Source: Paraburkholderia ginsengisoli NBRC 100965
Lineage (GTDB): Bacteria; Pseudomonadota; Gammaproteobacteria; Burkholderiales; Burkholderiaceae
Assembly (NCBI RefSeq): GCF_000739735.1
Contig: NZ_BBJF01000006.1
Location: forward strand, 496,001-560,000
DNA length: 64,000 nucleotides
Direction of reading: 5' to 3'
Each line of letters begins with the position of its first letter. The stretch's first letter is position 1. The notes beneath the pieces are model-generated. The model worked only from the letters and a program-made list of their open reading frames with translations. It did not search any database and had not been told where the DNA came from. Both the position numbers and the translations under genes were made by a program. Below are positions 17,929-26,301 of the stretch, in pieces.

Positions 17929-17944
17929 ATTTATGCGCATAAAG
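17929..17944. other. parS site 4, in the parA-parB junction
   Basis: ATTTATGCGCATAAAG, beginning two bases after the parA stop; its last bases overlap the AAGGA ribosome-binding site of parB. A partition complex formed here would cover the parB initiation region DNA. Confidence 0.85.
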
Positions 17945-17952
17945 GACCCTGA

Positions 17953-19011
17953 ATGAAACCCTCCCAATTCGCCAAAGGCTTTCAAGCACGTCCTGATACG
18001 ACCAGCAGCGAAAAGCGAACCGCGCTCGATCGTCTGAATGCGATCGACGGCATCGTCAAGAATGGTCCCACGAGCACCGAAGCCGCGGCAGGGCGCCCAC
18101 TTTCAGCCGTGGTGCCGCATAGTGCTCCGGAGATCGACACCGTCGATACTGCCAATGAATCGGCGGCCTACCGCGCGTGGAGAATCGAACACGGATATCG
18201 GCCCAGCCAGGTCATCGAACTCCCGCTGAAGAACATCAAGCCGAGTCCGTTCAATCCTCGCCACTTCTATCTGAAGTCGTCGATTGCGGACCTCGCTGTC
18301 AATCTGGCCCGGCAAGGACAGCAGCAGGCGATTCATGTCATTCCCGACTACGACAATCCCGGCACCTACTTTGTCAGCGACGGCGGCCGACGTGTGCGCG
18401 CGCTGAAAGAGGCGAACAAGGAATCGGTGAAGGCGATCGTCATCGATCTGCCCATCGGTATTCAGAGCTACAAACTCGGCTACGACCTGAACGTCCAACG
18501 CGATTCGCAGACGGTCTTCGACAACGCGGTGGTCTGGAAACGCTTTCTCGACGATCGTCATTTCCAAAGCCAAAAAGAACTCGCCGAGCATCTCGGGTTG
18601 GACGAATCAACCGTCGCGGTCGCATTGTCCGTCGCCAAGCTGCCCGAGGCCGTCATGCATGAGATGGTCGCGCGCCCGGATCGCTTCGGTTCGAATATGG
18701 CTTACCAGGTCGGTCGTTATCACACCGCCCGGGGAGCCGACGCGACGCTGCGCCTGATCAACAAGATCCTCTCCGACGATCTGAGCACGCGGCAAGTCGC
18801 GGATATCGTGAAGGGGAGGGCGAGCGCTCAGGAGAGCGTCAAACCCGCAGGCCGGCAACGCTACGCGCAACGTCTGGAGATCAAGCTCGACGGGATGTCG
18901 GTTGGCGATCTGAAATCGTACGGGGATGATCGAATCGAACTGCGCCTGAAGGGGCTCACGCGGGAGAAGCGTGACGACATCCTGCGGCAGATTGAAAAGA
19001 TGCTGAAGTAA
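17953..19011 (+). CDS. parB: ParB centromere-binding CTPase
   Basis: 352-residue ParB that loads on parS. Residues 1-70 are a variable ParA-contacting tail, 85-185 the ParB/Srx CTP-binding domain with GGRRVRA at 144-150, and about 190-220 the HTH (QKELAEHLGLDESTVAVALS). The C-terminal 60 residues (RYAQRLEIKLDGMSVGDLKS...) are a dimerisation region. AAGGA lies six bases upstream of the ATG, partly within parS site 4. It belongs to the plasmid/secondary-chromosome ParB group rather than the primary-chromosome type. Confidence 0.95.
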   Translation: MKPSQFAKGFQARPDTTSSEKRTALDRLNAIDGIVKNGPTSTEAAAGRPLSAVVPHSAPEIDTVDTANESAAYRAWRIEHGYRPSQVIELPLKNIKPSPFNPRHFYLKSSIADLAVNLARQGQQQAIHVIPDYDNPGTYFVSDGGRRVRALKEANKESVKAIVIDLPIGIQSYKLGYDLNVQRDSQTVFDNAVVWKRFLDDRHFQSQKELAEHLGLDESTVAVALSVAKLPEAVMHEMVARPDRFGSNMAYQVGRYHTARGADATLRLINKILSDDLSTRQVADIVKGRASAQESVKPAGRQRYAQRLEIKLDGMSVGDLKSYGDDRIELRLKGLTREKRDDILRQIEKMLK

Positions 19012-19046
19012 AAGCGCCGCGAAGTCGGCGATATTGGAACAGAGTA

Positions 19047-19071
19047 AGGCGGCTCGCGATCGTGGCCGCCT
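19047..19071. terminator. Hairpin between convergent parB and rep
   Basis: Stem AGGCGGC / GCCGCCT with an 11-base loop in the 75-bp gap between the two converging genes. No strong T-run, so termination is only suggested by position. Confidence 0.4.
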
Positions 19072-19086
19072 CTCGTCGAAAAACCA

Positions 19087-20436
19087 TCAAGCCGCGCGCG
19101 ACTGACTCAACGTGAAGGCGAGCAGATCGCCATCGGTCGGCTCACCCCAGGTCTTGCGTGCGAGCCAATCGAAGAACGCCGTTTCGACAATCTTCGAATC
19201 CAGGCCACGACGGCGCCAGTCGTCCCGCATGTGCGTGCCGAGCGCCGGCAATTCGTCTTCCTCGAAAGACTGCCGTGCGATCTCCCGCTCCGCCTCACCT
19301 TGCTCGTTGTACAACTCGTACGCTTCCTTGCGACGATGCGCCGAGTATTCGCCCAACAAGCGCGCTTTGAGATCATCGGCCGGCGCGGCGACCGCGGCTT
19401 TGCCTGCACCGCTTGACGGCAGCGCTTCGACGGGCGGCGCATAACCTTTCTTCAACGCATCCTTGAACAGCGCAGGCGCGCTGCGCACAGGCGGCAACGA
19501 CGTGCTGCGCATGCGTTGCTCGGTCATCTGCAAAGCGGCGCGAATACGGTTTTCTTCACTGTCGGCATACAGCGTTTGCGCTTCTTTCAGCGGGATGCCG
19601 ATCTTCACCATCCGGTCGACCAGCGTGCTGTCGAACACATTCGGATGTTCGTCGAGCGCCAGCATCGGCTGCTTGCGCTCCGTCACGCGAAACTGGATTT
19701 CGGCGACCCGTCGCCCCTCGCGGTGTTCGATCAGTTCGACAAAGATGTTCGTGACCGCGTTGACCTCGGCGATCGCCGGGCGCAGGTAATCGCGTTTGAA
19801 GTACTTATATTCGCGCTTCGCCTCGTCGCCTGCTTCCGTGTCCGGCGTGCCCGACAGAATAGGGCGCCACCATTCCCACGTCTCACGCATCGTCAGGTGA
19901 CTGGGGTTGGTCAGATAGCGCACGCAGATCTCGTACAGCGCGAGACCTGCGCTACTGCGCAGCTGGCTCTGGAACTGCAGACTCAGACGCGCGTACTGAA
20001 CCGGATCGAGCAGCTTCTTCTTGATCTTCGGCGCAAACGAAAATTCCACCCAGACGCGGCGGGTAGTCGGGTCCTCGAGAATTTCCGCGTCGGCGATCAG
20101 CGTGGAAATGCCCCATTTGCGACCGGGCTTCTGACTGGACGTGCCGGTGCTCCATTCGACCTGCACCGACACCATACGCCGCAGGTGCTCCTTAACGAGC
20201 GCGGTGTCGTTCGAGTCGAAGGCGGAATTGGCGACGATGTCGGAGAGCAGCGCCCGATACGTGTCGCCCGATTCGTCCGCTTGCTGGGCGACGGCGAGGA
20301 GCACGTTGAACAGCTTGCGAGTAAGCAGCGTGATTTTGCCGCTCTTCGGCTGAATGGCGATCGCCTCGACGGCTTTGCGCAATTCGGCCGAGCTCGGGCT
20401 GACTACATCGGTCTTCTTCGCGCGCTTGGTGGCCAT
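19087..20436 (-). CDS. rep: Rep_3-type replication initiator of the secondary chromosome
   Basis: Initiator of 449 residues from ATG 20434-20436 (MATKRAKKTD...); an in-frame ATG at 20467-20469 would add 11 residues, and neither has a clear ribosome-binding site. The first 300 residues fit the paired winged-helix fold of Rep_3 (RepB/TrfA-like) initiators, for example KITLLTRKLFNVLLAVAQQA and RSSAGLALYEICVRYLTNPS. The last 120 residues are an extra Arg/Ala/Glu-rich region ending in a folded-looking segment. It is transcribed away from a 1.6-kb array of 18-bp repeats that starts about 120 bp upstream of its start. It should bind those repeats and open the origin; family and position are the basis. 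Confidence 0.92.
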   Translation of the reverse strand: MATKRAKKTDVVSPSSAELRKAVEAIAIQPKSGKITLLTRKLFNVLLAVAQQADESGDTYRALLSDIVANSAFDSNDTALVKEHLRRMVSVQVEWSTGTSSQKPGRKWGISTLIADAEILEDPTTRRVWVEFSFAPKIKKKLLDPVQYARLSLQFQSQLRSSAGLALYEICVRYLTNPSHLTMRETWEWWRPILSGTPDTEAGDEAKREYKYFKRDYLRPAIAEVNAVTNIFVELIEHREGRRVAEIQFRVTERKQPMLALDEHPNVFDSTLVDRMVKIGIPLKEAQTLYADSEENRIRAALQMTEQRMRSTSLPPVRSAPALFKDALKKGYAPPVEALPSSGAGKAAVAAPADDLKARLLGEYSAHRRKEAYELYNEQGEAEREIARQSFEEDELPALGTHMRDDWRRRGLDSKIVETAFFDWLARKTWGEPTDGDLLAFTLSQSRAA

Positions 20437-20489
20437 GCGTCTGGTCGAGGAGGGATTTGGCGAGAGCATACCGGCTGTGGTGATACGCG

Positions 20490-20527
20490 TCTATAGCGCG
20501 ACTCTCACCGTTCCCGGTGAAGTGAGT
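20490..20527 (-). promoter_or_regulatory. Candidate rep promoter with inverted half-iteron operator
   Basis: An inverted repeat TCACCG (20505-20510), TTCC, CGGTGA (20515-20520) made of the conserved CTCACC half of the iterons. On the minus strand a -10-like TATAGA (20490-20495) lies beside it, so the operator would cover the -35 region. Rep_3 initiators of plasmids commonly repress themselves as dimers on such inverted half-iterons; that analogy is the inference. Confidence 0.5.
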
Positions 20528-20554
20528 TTACGAGGCCTGACTCACCTCGAGCAA

Positions 20555-22191
20555 CTCCCGAAAACTCTCACCTCACCGGTTTACGCCAGGTTCGGGCCGT
20601 CCTTACGGATCGCGGCCTGCGCAAATTCGGCCTTTTCAGTGCCGCTCACGAACGGGGAGTACTCGATCCCGAATCTCCTCACCTTAAAAAATTTTGGCGA
20701 ATTTGGCGATGTGGTGTCGACCGACTGGTGGAGGGATAGTGCTGGAACAGGCTTCAGGCGTTTCTGGTCAGTGAGAAAGGGAAAGGGAAGGGGAGGGGCG
20801 GCAAAACAGCGGCGCCGGGGACTCCGAAATCAGGTCGCCGCCCGCATGAAGGCATGCGTCTGGAGAGCTGTCATTGAGACACGACGTTTGCCGGATTCTG
20901 CTGCCAAGCCGGTTGGAGCCAGCCCCCAGCGGCCTCCACGGCACAGCTGACGCTCCGCAGCGCGGGTTGTGCCGGCCTCATGCACGTGGAGGGCACGTCA
21001 GGCGAAGTGCCGCCGCACAGGTCCTCGATACGAACATGTGGTCGCAGTTCGCCAGTTCAAACCCGCAGAGATCAATTGCGGTTCCGTTGGCTCTTTTGCA
21101 GTGCCGCCCGCAACCGTAGGCGTCCATCGAAGCGCGGGCGGAAGCGCCAACATGTCTAATCGGTCGCTAAGCGACGCCTCTCCATCCAAATACTCCCCGA
21201 AAAAGCTCACCTTAACGCGCGTGGAACGCTTGAAGTGGCGCGGCCTTCCGAAACGTCAAGCCCCGCAATCGCTGAGAAACCCTCCCGAAAAACCTCACCT
21301 TTGGGCTGCCCAGGCGGTTAGGCGCACCTCCGCGAGCAGCTCCCGAAAAGCCTCACCTTTACGTAACAATATAAGATACTTCAACAATTTCAATGAGTTA
21401 CAGATATCTTTATAACTCGCTGATCGATAGACGTTCCCGCAAACCCTCACCGACGCTCCTATATGAGAGAAAAGACCACGCCACCGTTAACCTTCCACCC
21501 CCTCCCGAAAAACCTCACCAATCAACTCGGTTAATCACCGGGCAACCGCCCCTCAAGCGGCATCCGTAGGGCTTTTCCGAGCGACAGCCGCCAAATTGAT
21601 CCTGTATTTCCTCACCTCAGCAGTCCACAGCCGCTCAAAAACCTCCCGAAAAGTCTCACCTTTAGGCAAACCAGGCAATTTAGACGTGCCACTGACCCGC
21701 CCAATCCGCTGCTCCCGAATTTGCTCACCTTTCGAATTCCGGCATCCACAAGCCGGCCGACGCTTCCGACGAATTGCGCATCGCAACGAAGCAACGCTCC
21801 CGCAAAAGCTCACCTTATGCCCGGGAATGCACACATTTACGGCAAAAATGCCCCTGCGACCCTGTAAAGTCTCACCTTCGGTTCGCGTTTCCTCCTGACT
21901 TGGCTCACCAATGGGGTTAACGAGCCCAAAACCAGGCAAAAAAGCGAGATCAAAGGCGGTCCCGAAATCGCTCACCTTTCGCCAGGCGGGCCTTAGCGCG
22001 GACTTTCGAGTGCTGTCGGGCGATCTGCCGGGATTAGCTCCCGCAAACTCTCACCTTTGCGGAAACCGACGGTATACCGGCTCTCCTGAACCCGCTCACG
22101 TTGTGTCCCGGACCGGCTCACCGAGGCCCCCGAACCTCATCACTCAAGATTCCCGCAAGATCTCACCGCGTCTCCCGCAAAGCTTCACCTT
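20555..22191 (+). repeat. Iteron array, probable origin of replication (ori2)
   Basis: About 19 copies of an 18-bp word, consensus CTCCCGAAAANNCTCACC, often followed by TTT, all on the plus strand. Starts: 20555, 20667, 21194, 21282, 21340, 21434, 21502, 21643, 21712, 21797, 21860, 21892, 21959, 22038, 22083, 22105, 22127, 22150, 22172. The first half varies (CCCGCAAA, CCTGAA) while CTCACC is almost constant. The last five stand 22-23 bp apart, two helical turns, as in plasmid iterons. Spacers are unlike one another, which excludes CRISPR. Position upstream of the Rep_3 gene supports an origin. No consensus DnaA box was seen inside the array. Confidence 0.88.
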
Positions 22192-22201
22192 GCCGGGCTG
22201 G

Positions 22202-22282
22202 AACCCTTGCCAGATAAGGGTTTGCCGTGGCGTTAACGTTTTTAACATGGGTTCAAAGGTGTTTACTTTTATTACTCTCTAG
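22202..22282. other. A+T-rich segment beside the iterons, candidate unwinding element
   Basis: Directly after the last iteron: an inverted repeat AACCCTT-N7-AAGGGTT (22202-22222), then GTTAAC and T-rich runs through 22282 in an otherwise G+C-rich region. Iteron origins usually have such an A+T-rich unwinding region next to the array; the role is inferred from position and composition only. Confidence 0.5.
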
Positions 22283-22574
22283 CCCCTTTCCCCGCGAGTC
22301 CTTCGGACACGGCCGAACCCTACATTGCCTCCAGCACATGTTCGTGAAACAGTACGCGATCAGTTGAAAGGCACTAAAATCTCTTTCTTTACAAGAGCTT
22401 ATTGGCTATTCTTCGTTTTGTTTCACGGAGAAATGTAGCTGGTGTAAGTCATTCGACGTTTCACACGCTCCAAAGCACATCAATTCGCTCAAACCGGCAG
22501 GACCGGACAAATAGGTAGCAAACGCTACGTAAATTGTTATGATCCATCCAATTCGAGCGACATCGAGGTTGAAC

Positions 22575-23798
22575 ATGAATCTGGACCAGGAACGGCAAGC
22601 CATCCGTGGCGAGCTTGAAACGATGCGCGCTCAAGGCGTGCGACGGCAAGATCTGTCGCTGCATGCCTGCAAGCGACTTTTTTTCGACCTGGGCATTCGC
22701 CCATCCATGGCAGCGGTTCGTGATCTGACACAGACCGGCAGCGCAAGCGACATTCCGAAGGACATCGACCACTTCTGGGAACGCATCCGGGCCGTATCGC
22801 GGGTAAAAGTCGGCGCGGGCGCTATCCCGAAAGCATTGGAAGATCGCGCCGGTGAGCTCCTGGGCGCGCTATTCGAAGAGGCCGTCAGCCACGCGCGGAC
22901 GACACTCGACGCCGAACGCGAAGAAATCCGCGCGCAAATCGCGGCCGCGGAGCAACGTGCACGCGATGCGGAAATTCGGCGCGACGCGTCGGACGAGGCG
23001 ATCAAGCGCAGCGAACTGCGGGCCGAAGCCGCGTGGGAACGGGTTCGCGCGCTCGAGACCGAGTTATCGAGCGCCACTACTCACGGAAATGTTCATCAGG
23101 AAGGTTTGCAGGCGACGGTGCGCCGGCTCGATAGCGAAAACGAAGCGCTGCGCCAGCGTCTCGAGGGCGAACTGGCGACCAATGCCACGCTGCGCGACCG
23201 GATCGACGCTTTGCACGTCGAGCTGCGCCAGAGCACCGAACACTATGCGCAGCAAATCAAAGACGCGGTCGCCGAGGCCGAACGACGCGTCAAGCCGATG
23301 CTGGTCGAACTCGATTCGTTGCGCAGCATGGCGGCGACGTATCAATCGGGCGTCCGCGACGCGAGTCGCAAGGAATTCGAATTTATCCAGCAAATCGCCG
23401 CGGCCAAGGCGCGCGGCGATCGGCTGGATGCTCAACTGCGCGAACAATCGGATGAAGTGGATGCGCTGACGAAAGAAGTCGCCGTGCTGCGCGCCCGGCA
23501 GGGCATCGATCCGACGATCGGCAACCTGCTTTGTTCGCTGGTCGAAGCGGGCCGGTTGACCAGCGATGAGTTGAGCGTGATCGGCACTGCCGCAGACGGC
23601 CATGTCCAGTTGCCGCTACGATGCCCGAAATGTGATGAAGGTGAGCCGGAGTTGTCGCACGTCGATCACCGCTTCGAACTATCTTGCCCGGAATGCGAGC
23701 ACTCGTCGGGGCTCGGCGAATCAAGGCTCGCGGCGGTCAGCCGCTTTCTGTCGAGCGACGCGGTCGCGACGTCTCGACAAGTCGACGCGGTGCGGTAA
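22575..23798 (+). CDS. KfrA-like coiled-coil DNA-binding protein with C-terminal zinc ribbon
   Basis: 407 residues from ATG 22575 (MNLDQERQAIRGELETMRAQ). Residues 1-95 resemble the KfrA N-terminal DNA-binding domain of plasmids (DLSLHACKRLFFDLGIRPSM...). Residues about 100-320 are a long Ala/Glu/Arg/Leu coiled coil. Near the C-terminus CPKC (350-353) and CPEC (371-374) form a probable zinc ribbon, not part of classic KfrA. Plasmid KfrA is a DNA-binding, alfa-helical filament-like protein that supports stable inheritance. Here the gene lies between the iteron array and the recombinase-fold gene, consistent with replicon maintenance. Confidence 0.82.
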   Translation: MNLDQERQAIRGELETMRAQGVRRQDLSLHACKRLFFDLGIRPSMAAVRDLTQTGSASDIPKDIDHFWERIRAVSRVKVGAGAIPKALEDRAGELLGALFEEAVSHARTTLDAEREEIRAQIAAAEQRARDAEIRRDASDEAIKRSELRAEAAWERVRALETELSSATTHGNVHQEGLQATVRRLDSENEALRQRLEGELATNATLRDRIDALHVELRQSTEHYAQQIKDAVAEAERRVKPMLVELDSLRSMAATYQSGVRDASRKEFEFIQQIAAAKARGDRLDAQLREQSDEVDALTKEVAVLRARQGIDPTIGNLLCSLVEAGRLTSDELSVIGTAADGHVQLPLRCPKCDEGEPELSHVDHRFELSCPECEHSSGLGESRLAAVSRFLSSDAVATSRQVDAVR

Positions 23799-23811
23799 CG
23801 GATAAATCGCT

Positions 23812-23855
23812 AAAGGTGAGGAAATTCGGGACCCGGAAGGTGAGCCTTTTCAGGG
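23812..23855 (-). repeat. Two inverted iteron-like copies after the KfrA-like gene
   Basis: GGTGAGGAAATTCGGGAC (in 23812-23832) and a degenerate GGTGAGCCTTTTCAGGG (23839-23855). These match the origin iterons read on the minus strand and are the first inverted copies right of the array. Confidence 0.8.
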
Positions 23856-24932
23856 CTCGCTAGCTCCCGATTTCCGCATCAAACGCCCGTCGCGCCGGGG
23901 CGCAGGCAAAGGCGACGCTGCCGGATCAGGAACGTCGGCGGCGGGCGAAATCTGCTGATCCGTCCACATTAGCCACGCGCGATGCAGCCGATTGGCAGAC
24001 ACCGCCTGCACGAACCCCAGCCATTGGCCGACCAACTCCGCTTCCACCCCGCTTTCGAACAGATCCGCTGCAAAAGTGTTGCGCAATGTTTGCGGGCTAG
24101 CGCGGGACTTCCGCGACTCGGCGACCCCGGCCCCGTCGATCAACGCGTCGACCGCGCGCAGCATCGTGGCTTTGTGCATCGGCCGCCCGGAGGGCGCCGC
24201 CGGGAAAACGAGATTACCGGCCAGTTCCGTGTGACGCCGTTCAGCGAGCCAGGTGTCGAGAATCGCGGTGGCGAACGGCGCGAGCCGGGTGCGGCGGGTC
24301 AGCATCGGATTGGCGGACTCGATCGTGACCCACGGCGACCCGGCACTCACGCAACTAACCGTGAGTGCCGCCGCTTCACCCGTTTTCAATCCGCCGCCGA
24401 GAAATACCGCGATCAACGCCCGGTCACGCCGCTCTCTCCAGCGCTGCGCGTTCGACAAATCCGGCAACGGTGCAAACAGTTGCGCAATCAGCGCAGTCCG
24501 TTCGGCATGGGTAAGAAAGCCGGTGGGCTCGTTGTCGCGCGCATTTCGCCAAGCTGCTTCGCCATCCTGAACAATGAAACGCGCGGGGTTGGTCGACGCC
24601 GATTCGACTTCGCGCACATGATCCAGCACCCGTTCGATCAGCCGTAAATAGCGGACTCGTTGGGGTTTTCGAATTGGGAGCCCCGCGACGAATTCGGCGA
24701 TCGTGTGCGTATCGACCGTGACCAGACTCTTCTGTCGCGCACCGAGCCATTCGAGGAAAAGTCCCCACTGCGCCTGGTAGACGCTCGCGGACGACCGTCT
24801 GAAATGCTGCCTGGCAAGCCAGGCATCGAAAGCGATTTGTGGATCGCGACGCCAGTCTTCGCGCTGCTGGTCGAATAGATCCGTGGACGGCGCAGGGCGT
24901 GGAACCGGGTCGGAAAGATGAGGAGGTGACAT
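23850..24932 (-). CDS. Tyrosine-recombinase-fold protein lacking catalytic residues
   Basis: 360 residues with the lambda-integrase layout: a SAM-like core-binding domain (about 30-130) and a catalytic-type domain (about 140-325). Yet the key positions have changed. Arg I is Lys (GGGLKTGEAAAL, K183), the HxxR box reads QTLRNTF (Q281, R284 kept, N285), the LGH/W box is LGF (F307), and no tyrosine at all follows to the C-terminus. The frame is intact and codon use matches its neighbours, so it looks maintained, not decayed. Strand exchange is unlikely; a DNA-binding role in the replicon block is plausible. The last 45 residues are Pro/Ala/Arg-rich. Confidence 0.8.
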   Translation of the reverse strand: MSPPHLSDPVPRPAPSTDLFDQQREDWRRDPQIAFDAWLARQHFRRSSASVYQAQWGLFLEWLGARQKSLVTVDTHTIAEFVAGLPIRKPQRVRYLRLIERVLDHVREVESASTNPARFIVQDGEAAWRNARDNEPTGFLTHAERTALIAQLFAPLPDLSNAQRWRERRDRALIAVFLGGGLKTGEAAALTVSCVSAGSPWVTIESANPMLTRRTRLAPFATAILDTWLAERRHTELAGNLVFPAAPSGRPMHKATMLRAVDALIDGAGVAESRKSRASPQTLRNTFAADLFESGVEAELVGQWLGFVQAVSANRLHRAWLMWTDQQISPAADVPDPAASPLPAPRRDGRLMRKSGASEP

Positions 24933-24989
24933 AGGCTATTCTTCCGTTAGTTGCGCATATTGTAGGTGGCAACCGACGAAAATACCGCC

Positions 24990-25388
24990 TTAGCCGCCCC
25001 AAGGCCGCGAGCGCTTTAGCCCCGAGTTCTCCGACGCCGGCTTCACTGCGCGGCGCGCGGCCTCTTCGTAGGCGCTGACGGCGAACGCGAACACCGCCGG
25101 CAGTGCGGTGGACGTGCCGAAATCCACAGCTTCATCCGTTTCGGGATAAGGCAAGTCGGACGGGCGTTGGAACAACCCCAGCATCAGCGCGTCGTGCCGG
25201 CTGGCAAAGCCAAGGTCGGCGAGCGCCTCGGCTTCGATGGCATGCAGCAAACGCCACGTGAGCGGCACCTGCTGCACGATATAGCGCGCGGCAATATTGC
25301 GCACGATGTGTTCGAGATCGCGCGCCGCGGTTTGATAGCGCAGCGCGGCCAGAGCTTGATCGGTAGGGTCGGCTCTCAGATTATTCAT
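24990..25388 (-). CDS. Conserved-looking hypothetical protein of the replicon block
   Basis: 132 residues from ATG 25386-25388, with GGAG seven bases upstream. Mostly helical composition ([40 protein letters not shown]), no membrane segment or signal peptide, no family recognised. It precedes the recombinase-fold gene on the same strand with a 57-bp gap, so the two probably form an operon reading towards the KfrA-like gene. The context suggests a role in replicon maintenance, but nothing in the sequence proves it. Confidence 0.65.
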   Translation of the reverse strand: MNNLRADPTDQALAALRYQTAARDLEHIVRNIAARYIVQQVPLTWRLLHAIEAEALADLGFASRHDALMLGLFQRPSDLPYPETDEAVDFGTSTALPAVFAFAVSAYEEAARRAVKPASENSGLKRSRPWGG

Positions 25389-25503
25389 TCTCGGCTCCAG
25401 TCGATACCCTGTACTGTACAAATATACAGTGTTCGATGCAACCTCGGCCGAATGGCCGAATCCGCCAACTGCTAGCCGCGAGGCGCCCGGCGCGGCCCGG
25501 TTT

Positions 25504-26142
25504 TCACCCGTGGATCACCACCAGCAGCGCTTTCGCCTCGCCCTTGCCGGCGTTGCGGATCGCATGCGGCTCGTCGGCAACATAGCGCGCGGTGTCCGCC
25601 ACCTTGAGCCGTTTCGTCGCGCCGGCCGCTTCGATTTCGATGGAGCCGTGCAGCACGGTCAAATGCTCGCGCGTGCCGGGCTCGTGCGCGTTCGACACCA
25701 GCGCACCGCCCGGCTGCAGCGTCAATTCATACCACTCGAACTTGCCGGCCAGCTCGATCGGCCCCCACACCCGCAACTGGTATTTGGCTTCATGCCCGCT
25801 CAACGTGGGAATCTCGTGCGGACCGGAGACGGCGATCGCCTCCGGCGGCTTGGGCGGTGCAAACAGCGAATCGAGACTGACGCCGAGCGCATTGGTCAGC
25901 CGCCAGGCGACCGCGATCGTCGGGTTGGCCTTGTCGCGTTCGATCTCCGAGAGCATCGATTTCGACACGCCGGCCGCGCGCGACAGATCGTCGAGCGTCA
26001 TGCGCCGTTCGGCGCGCAGACGCTGAATCTGTTCGCCGACGCGCGGCGGCGCCGCGCTGGCCGGCACCGACGTCGCGCCGGAGGTGGGCGCCGCGTTGGC
26101 CGCGGCGCGGCGAATACCCGAACTTGCCATTTCCTGACCCAT
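25504..26142 (-). CDS. XRE-family regulator with C-terminal cupin
   Basis: 212 residues: a 30-residue Ala/Ser/Pro tail, an HTH_3 domain (about 35-92, [20 protein letters not shown]), and a cupin sensor domain (about 115-210, with the [14 protein letters not shown] metal-site-like segment). Typical of cytoplasmic repressors of amino-acid or polyamine catabolism. It is divergent from kbl-tdh with 159 bp between the starts, so it probably controls that operon and itself. The A+T-rich centre of the gap holds TATCCGATA and ATACCGGAT words that could be its operator. Confidence 0.9.
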   Translation of the reverse strand: MGQEMASSGIRRAAANAAPTSGATSVPASAAPPRVGEQIQRLRAERRMTLDDLSRAAGVSKSMLSEIERDKANPTIAVAWRLTNALGVSLDSLFAPPKPPEAIAVSGPHEIPTLSGHEAKYQLRVWGPIELAGKFEWYELTLQPGGALVSNAHEPGTREHLTVLHGSIEIEAAGATKRLKVADTARYVADEPHAIRNAGKGEAKALLVVIHG

Positions 26143-26301
26143 CGTTTAGAGTTGTTCGATATACCGGATTTTAGTTCGGAAAAACGAAAATATCCGATAA
26201 AACTGACAGCCGACTATAACAGGCCGCTTTGTCGTCGCCCATGCCGCGCTCGTGCCGGACAGGCCGACATGAGCGTCATCACCTATCCAGGAGTCTGGTT
26301 C

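Noticed and set aside
20555..22191. CRISPR array
   Set aside because: Repeats are only 18 bp with variable first half, spacing from 22 to over 500 bp, no cas genes, and position beside rep fits iterons.
23850..24932. Active integrase marking an integrated element
   Set aside because: Catalytic residues are missing, and no tRNA, direct-repeat att sites or cargo genes bound the region.
25429..26301. N-terminal extension of Kbl to 690 residues
   Set aside because: Overlaps the divergent XRE-cupin gene and is Arg/His-rich; ATG 26302 has AGGAG and gives the exact family length.
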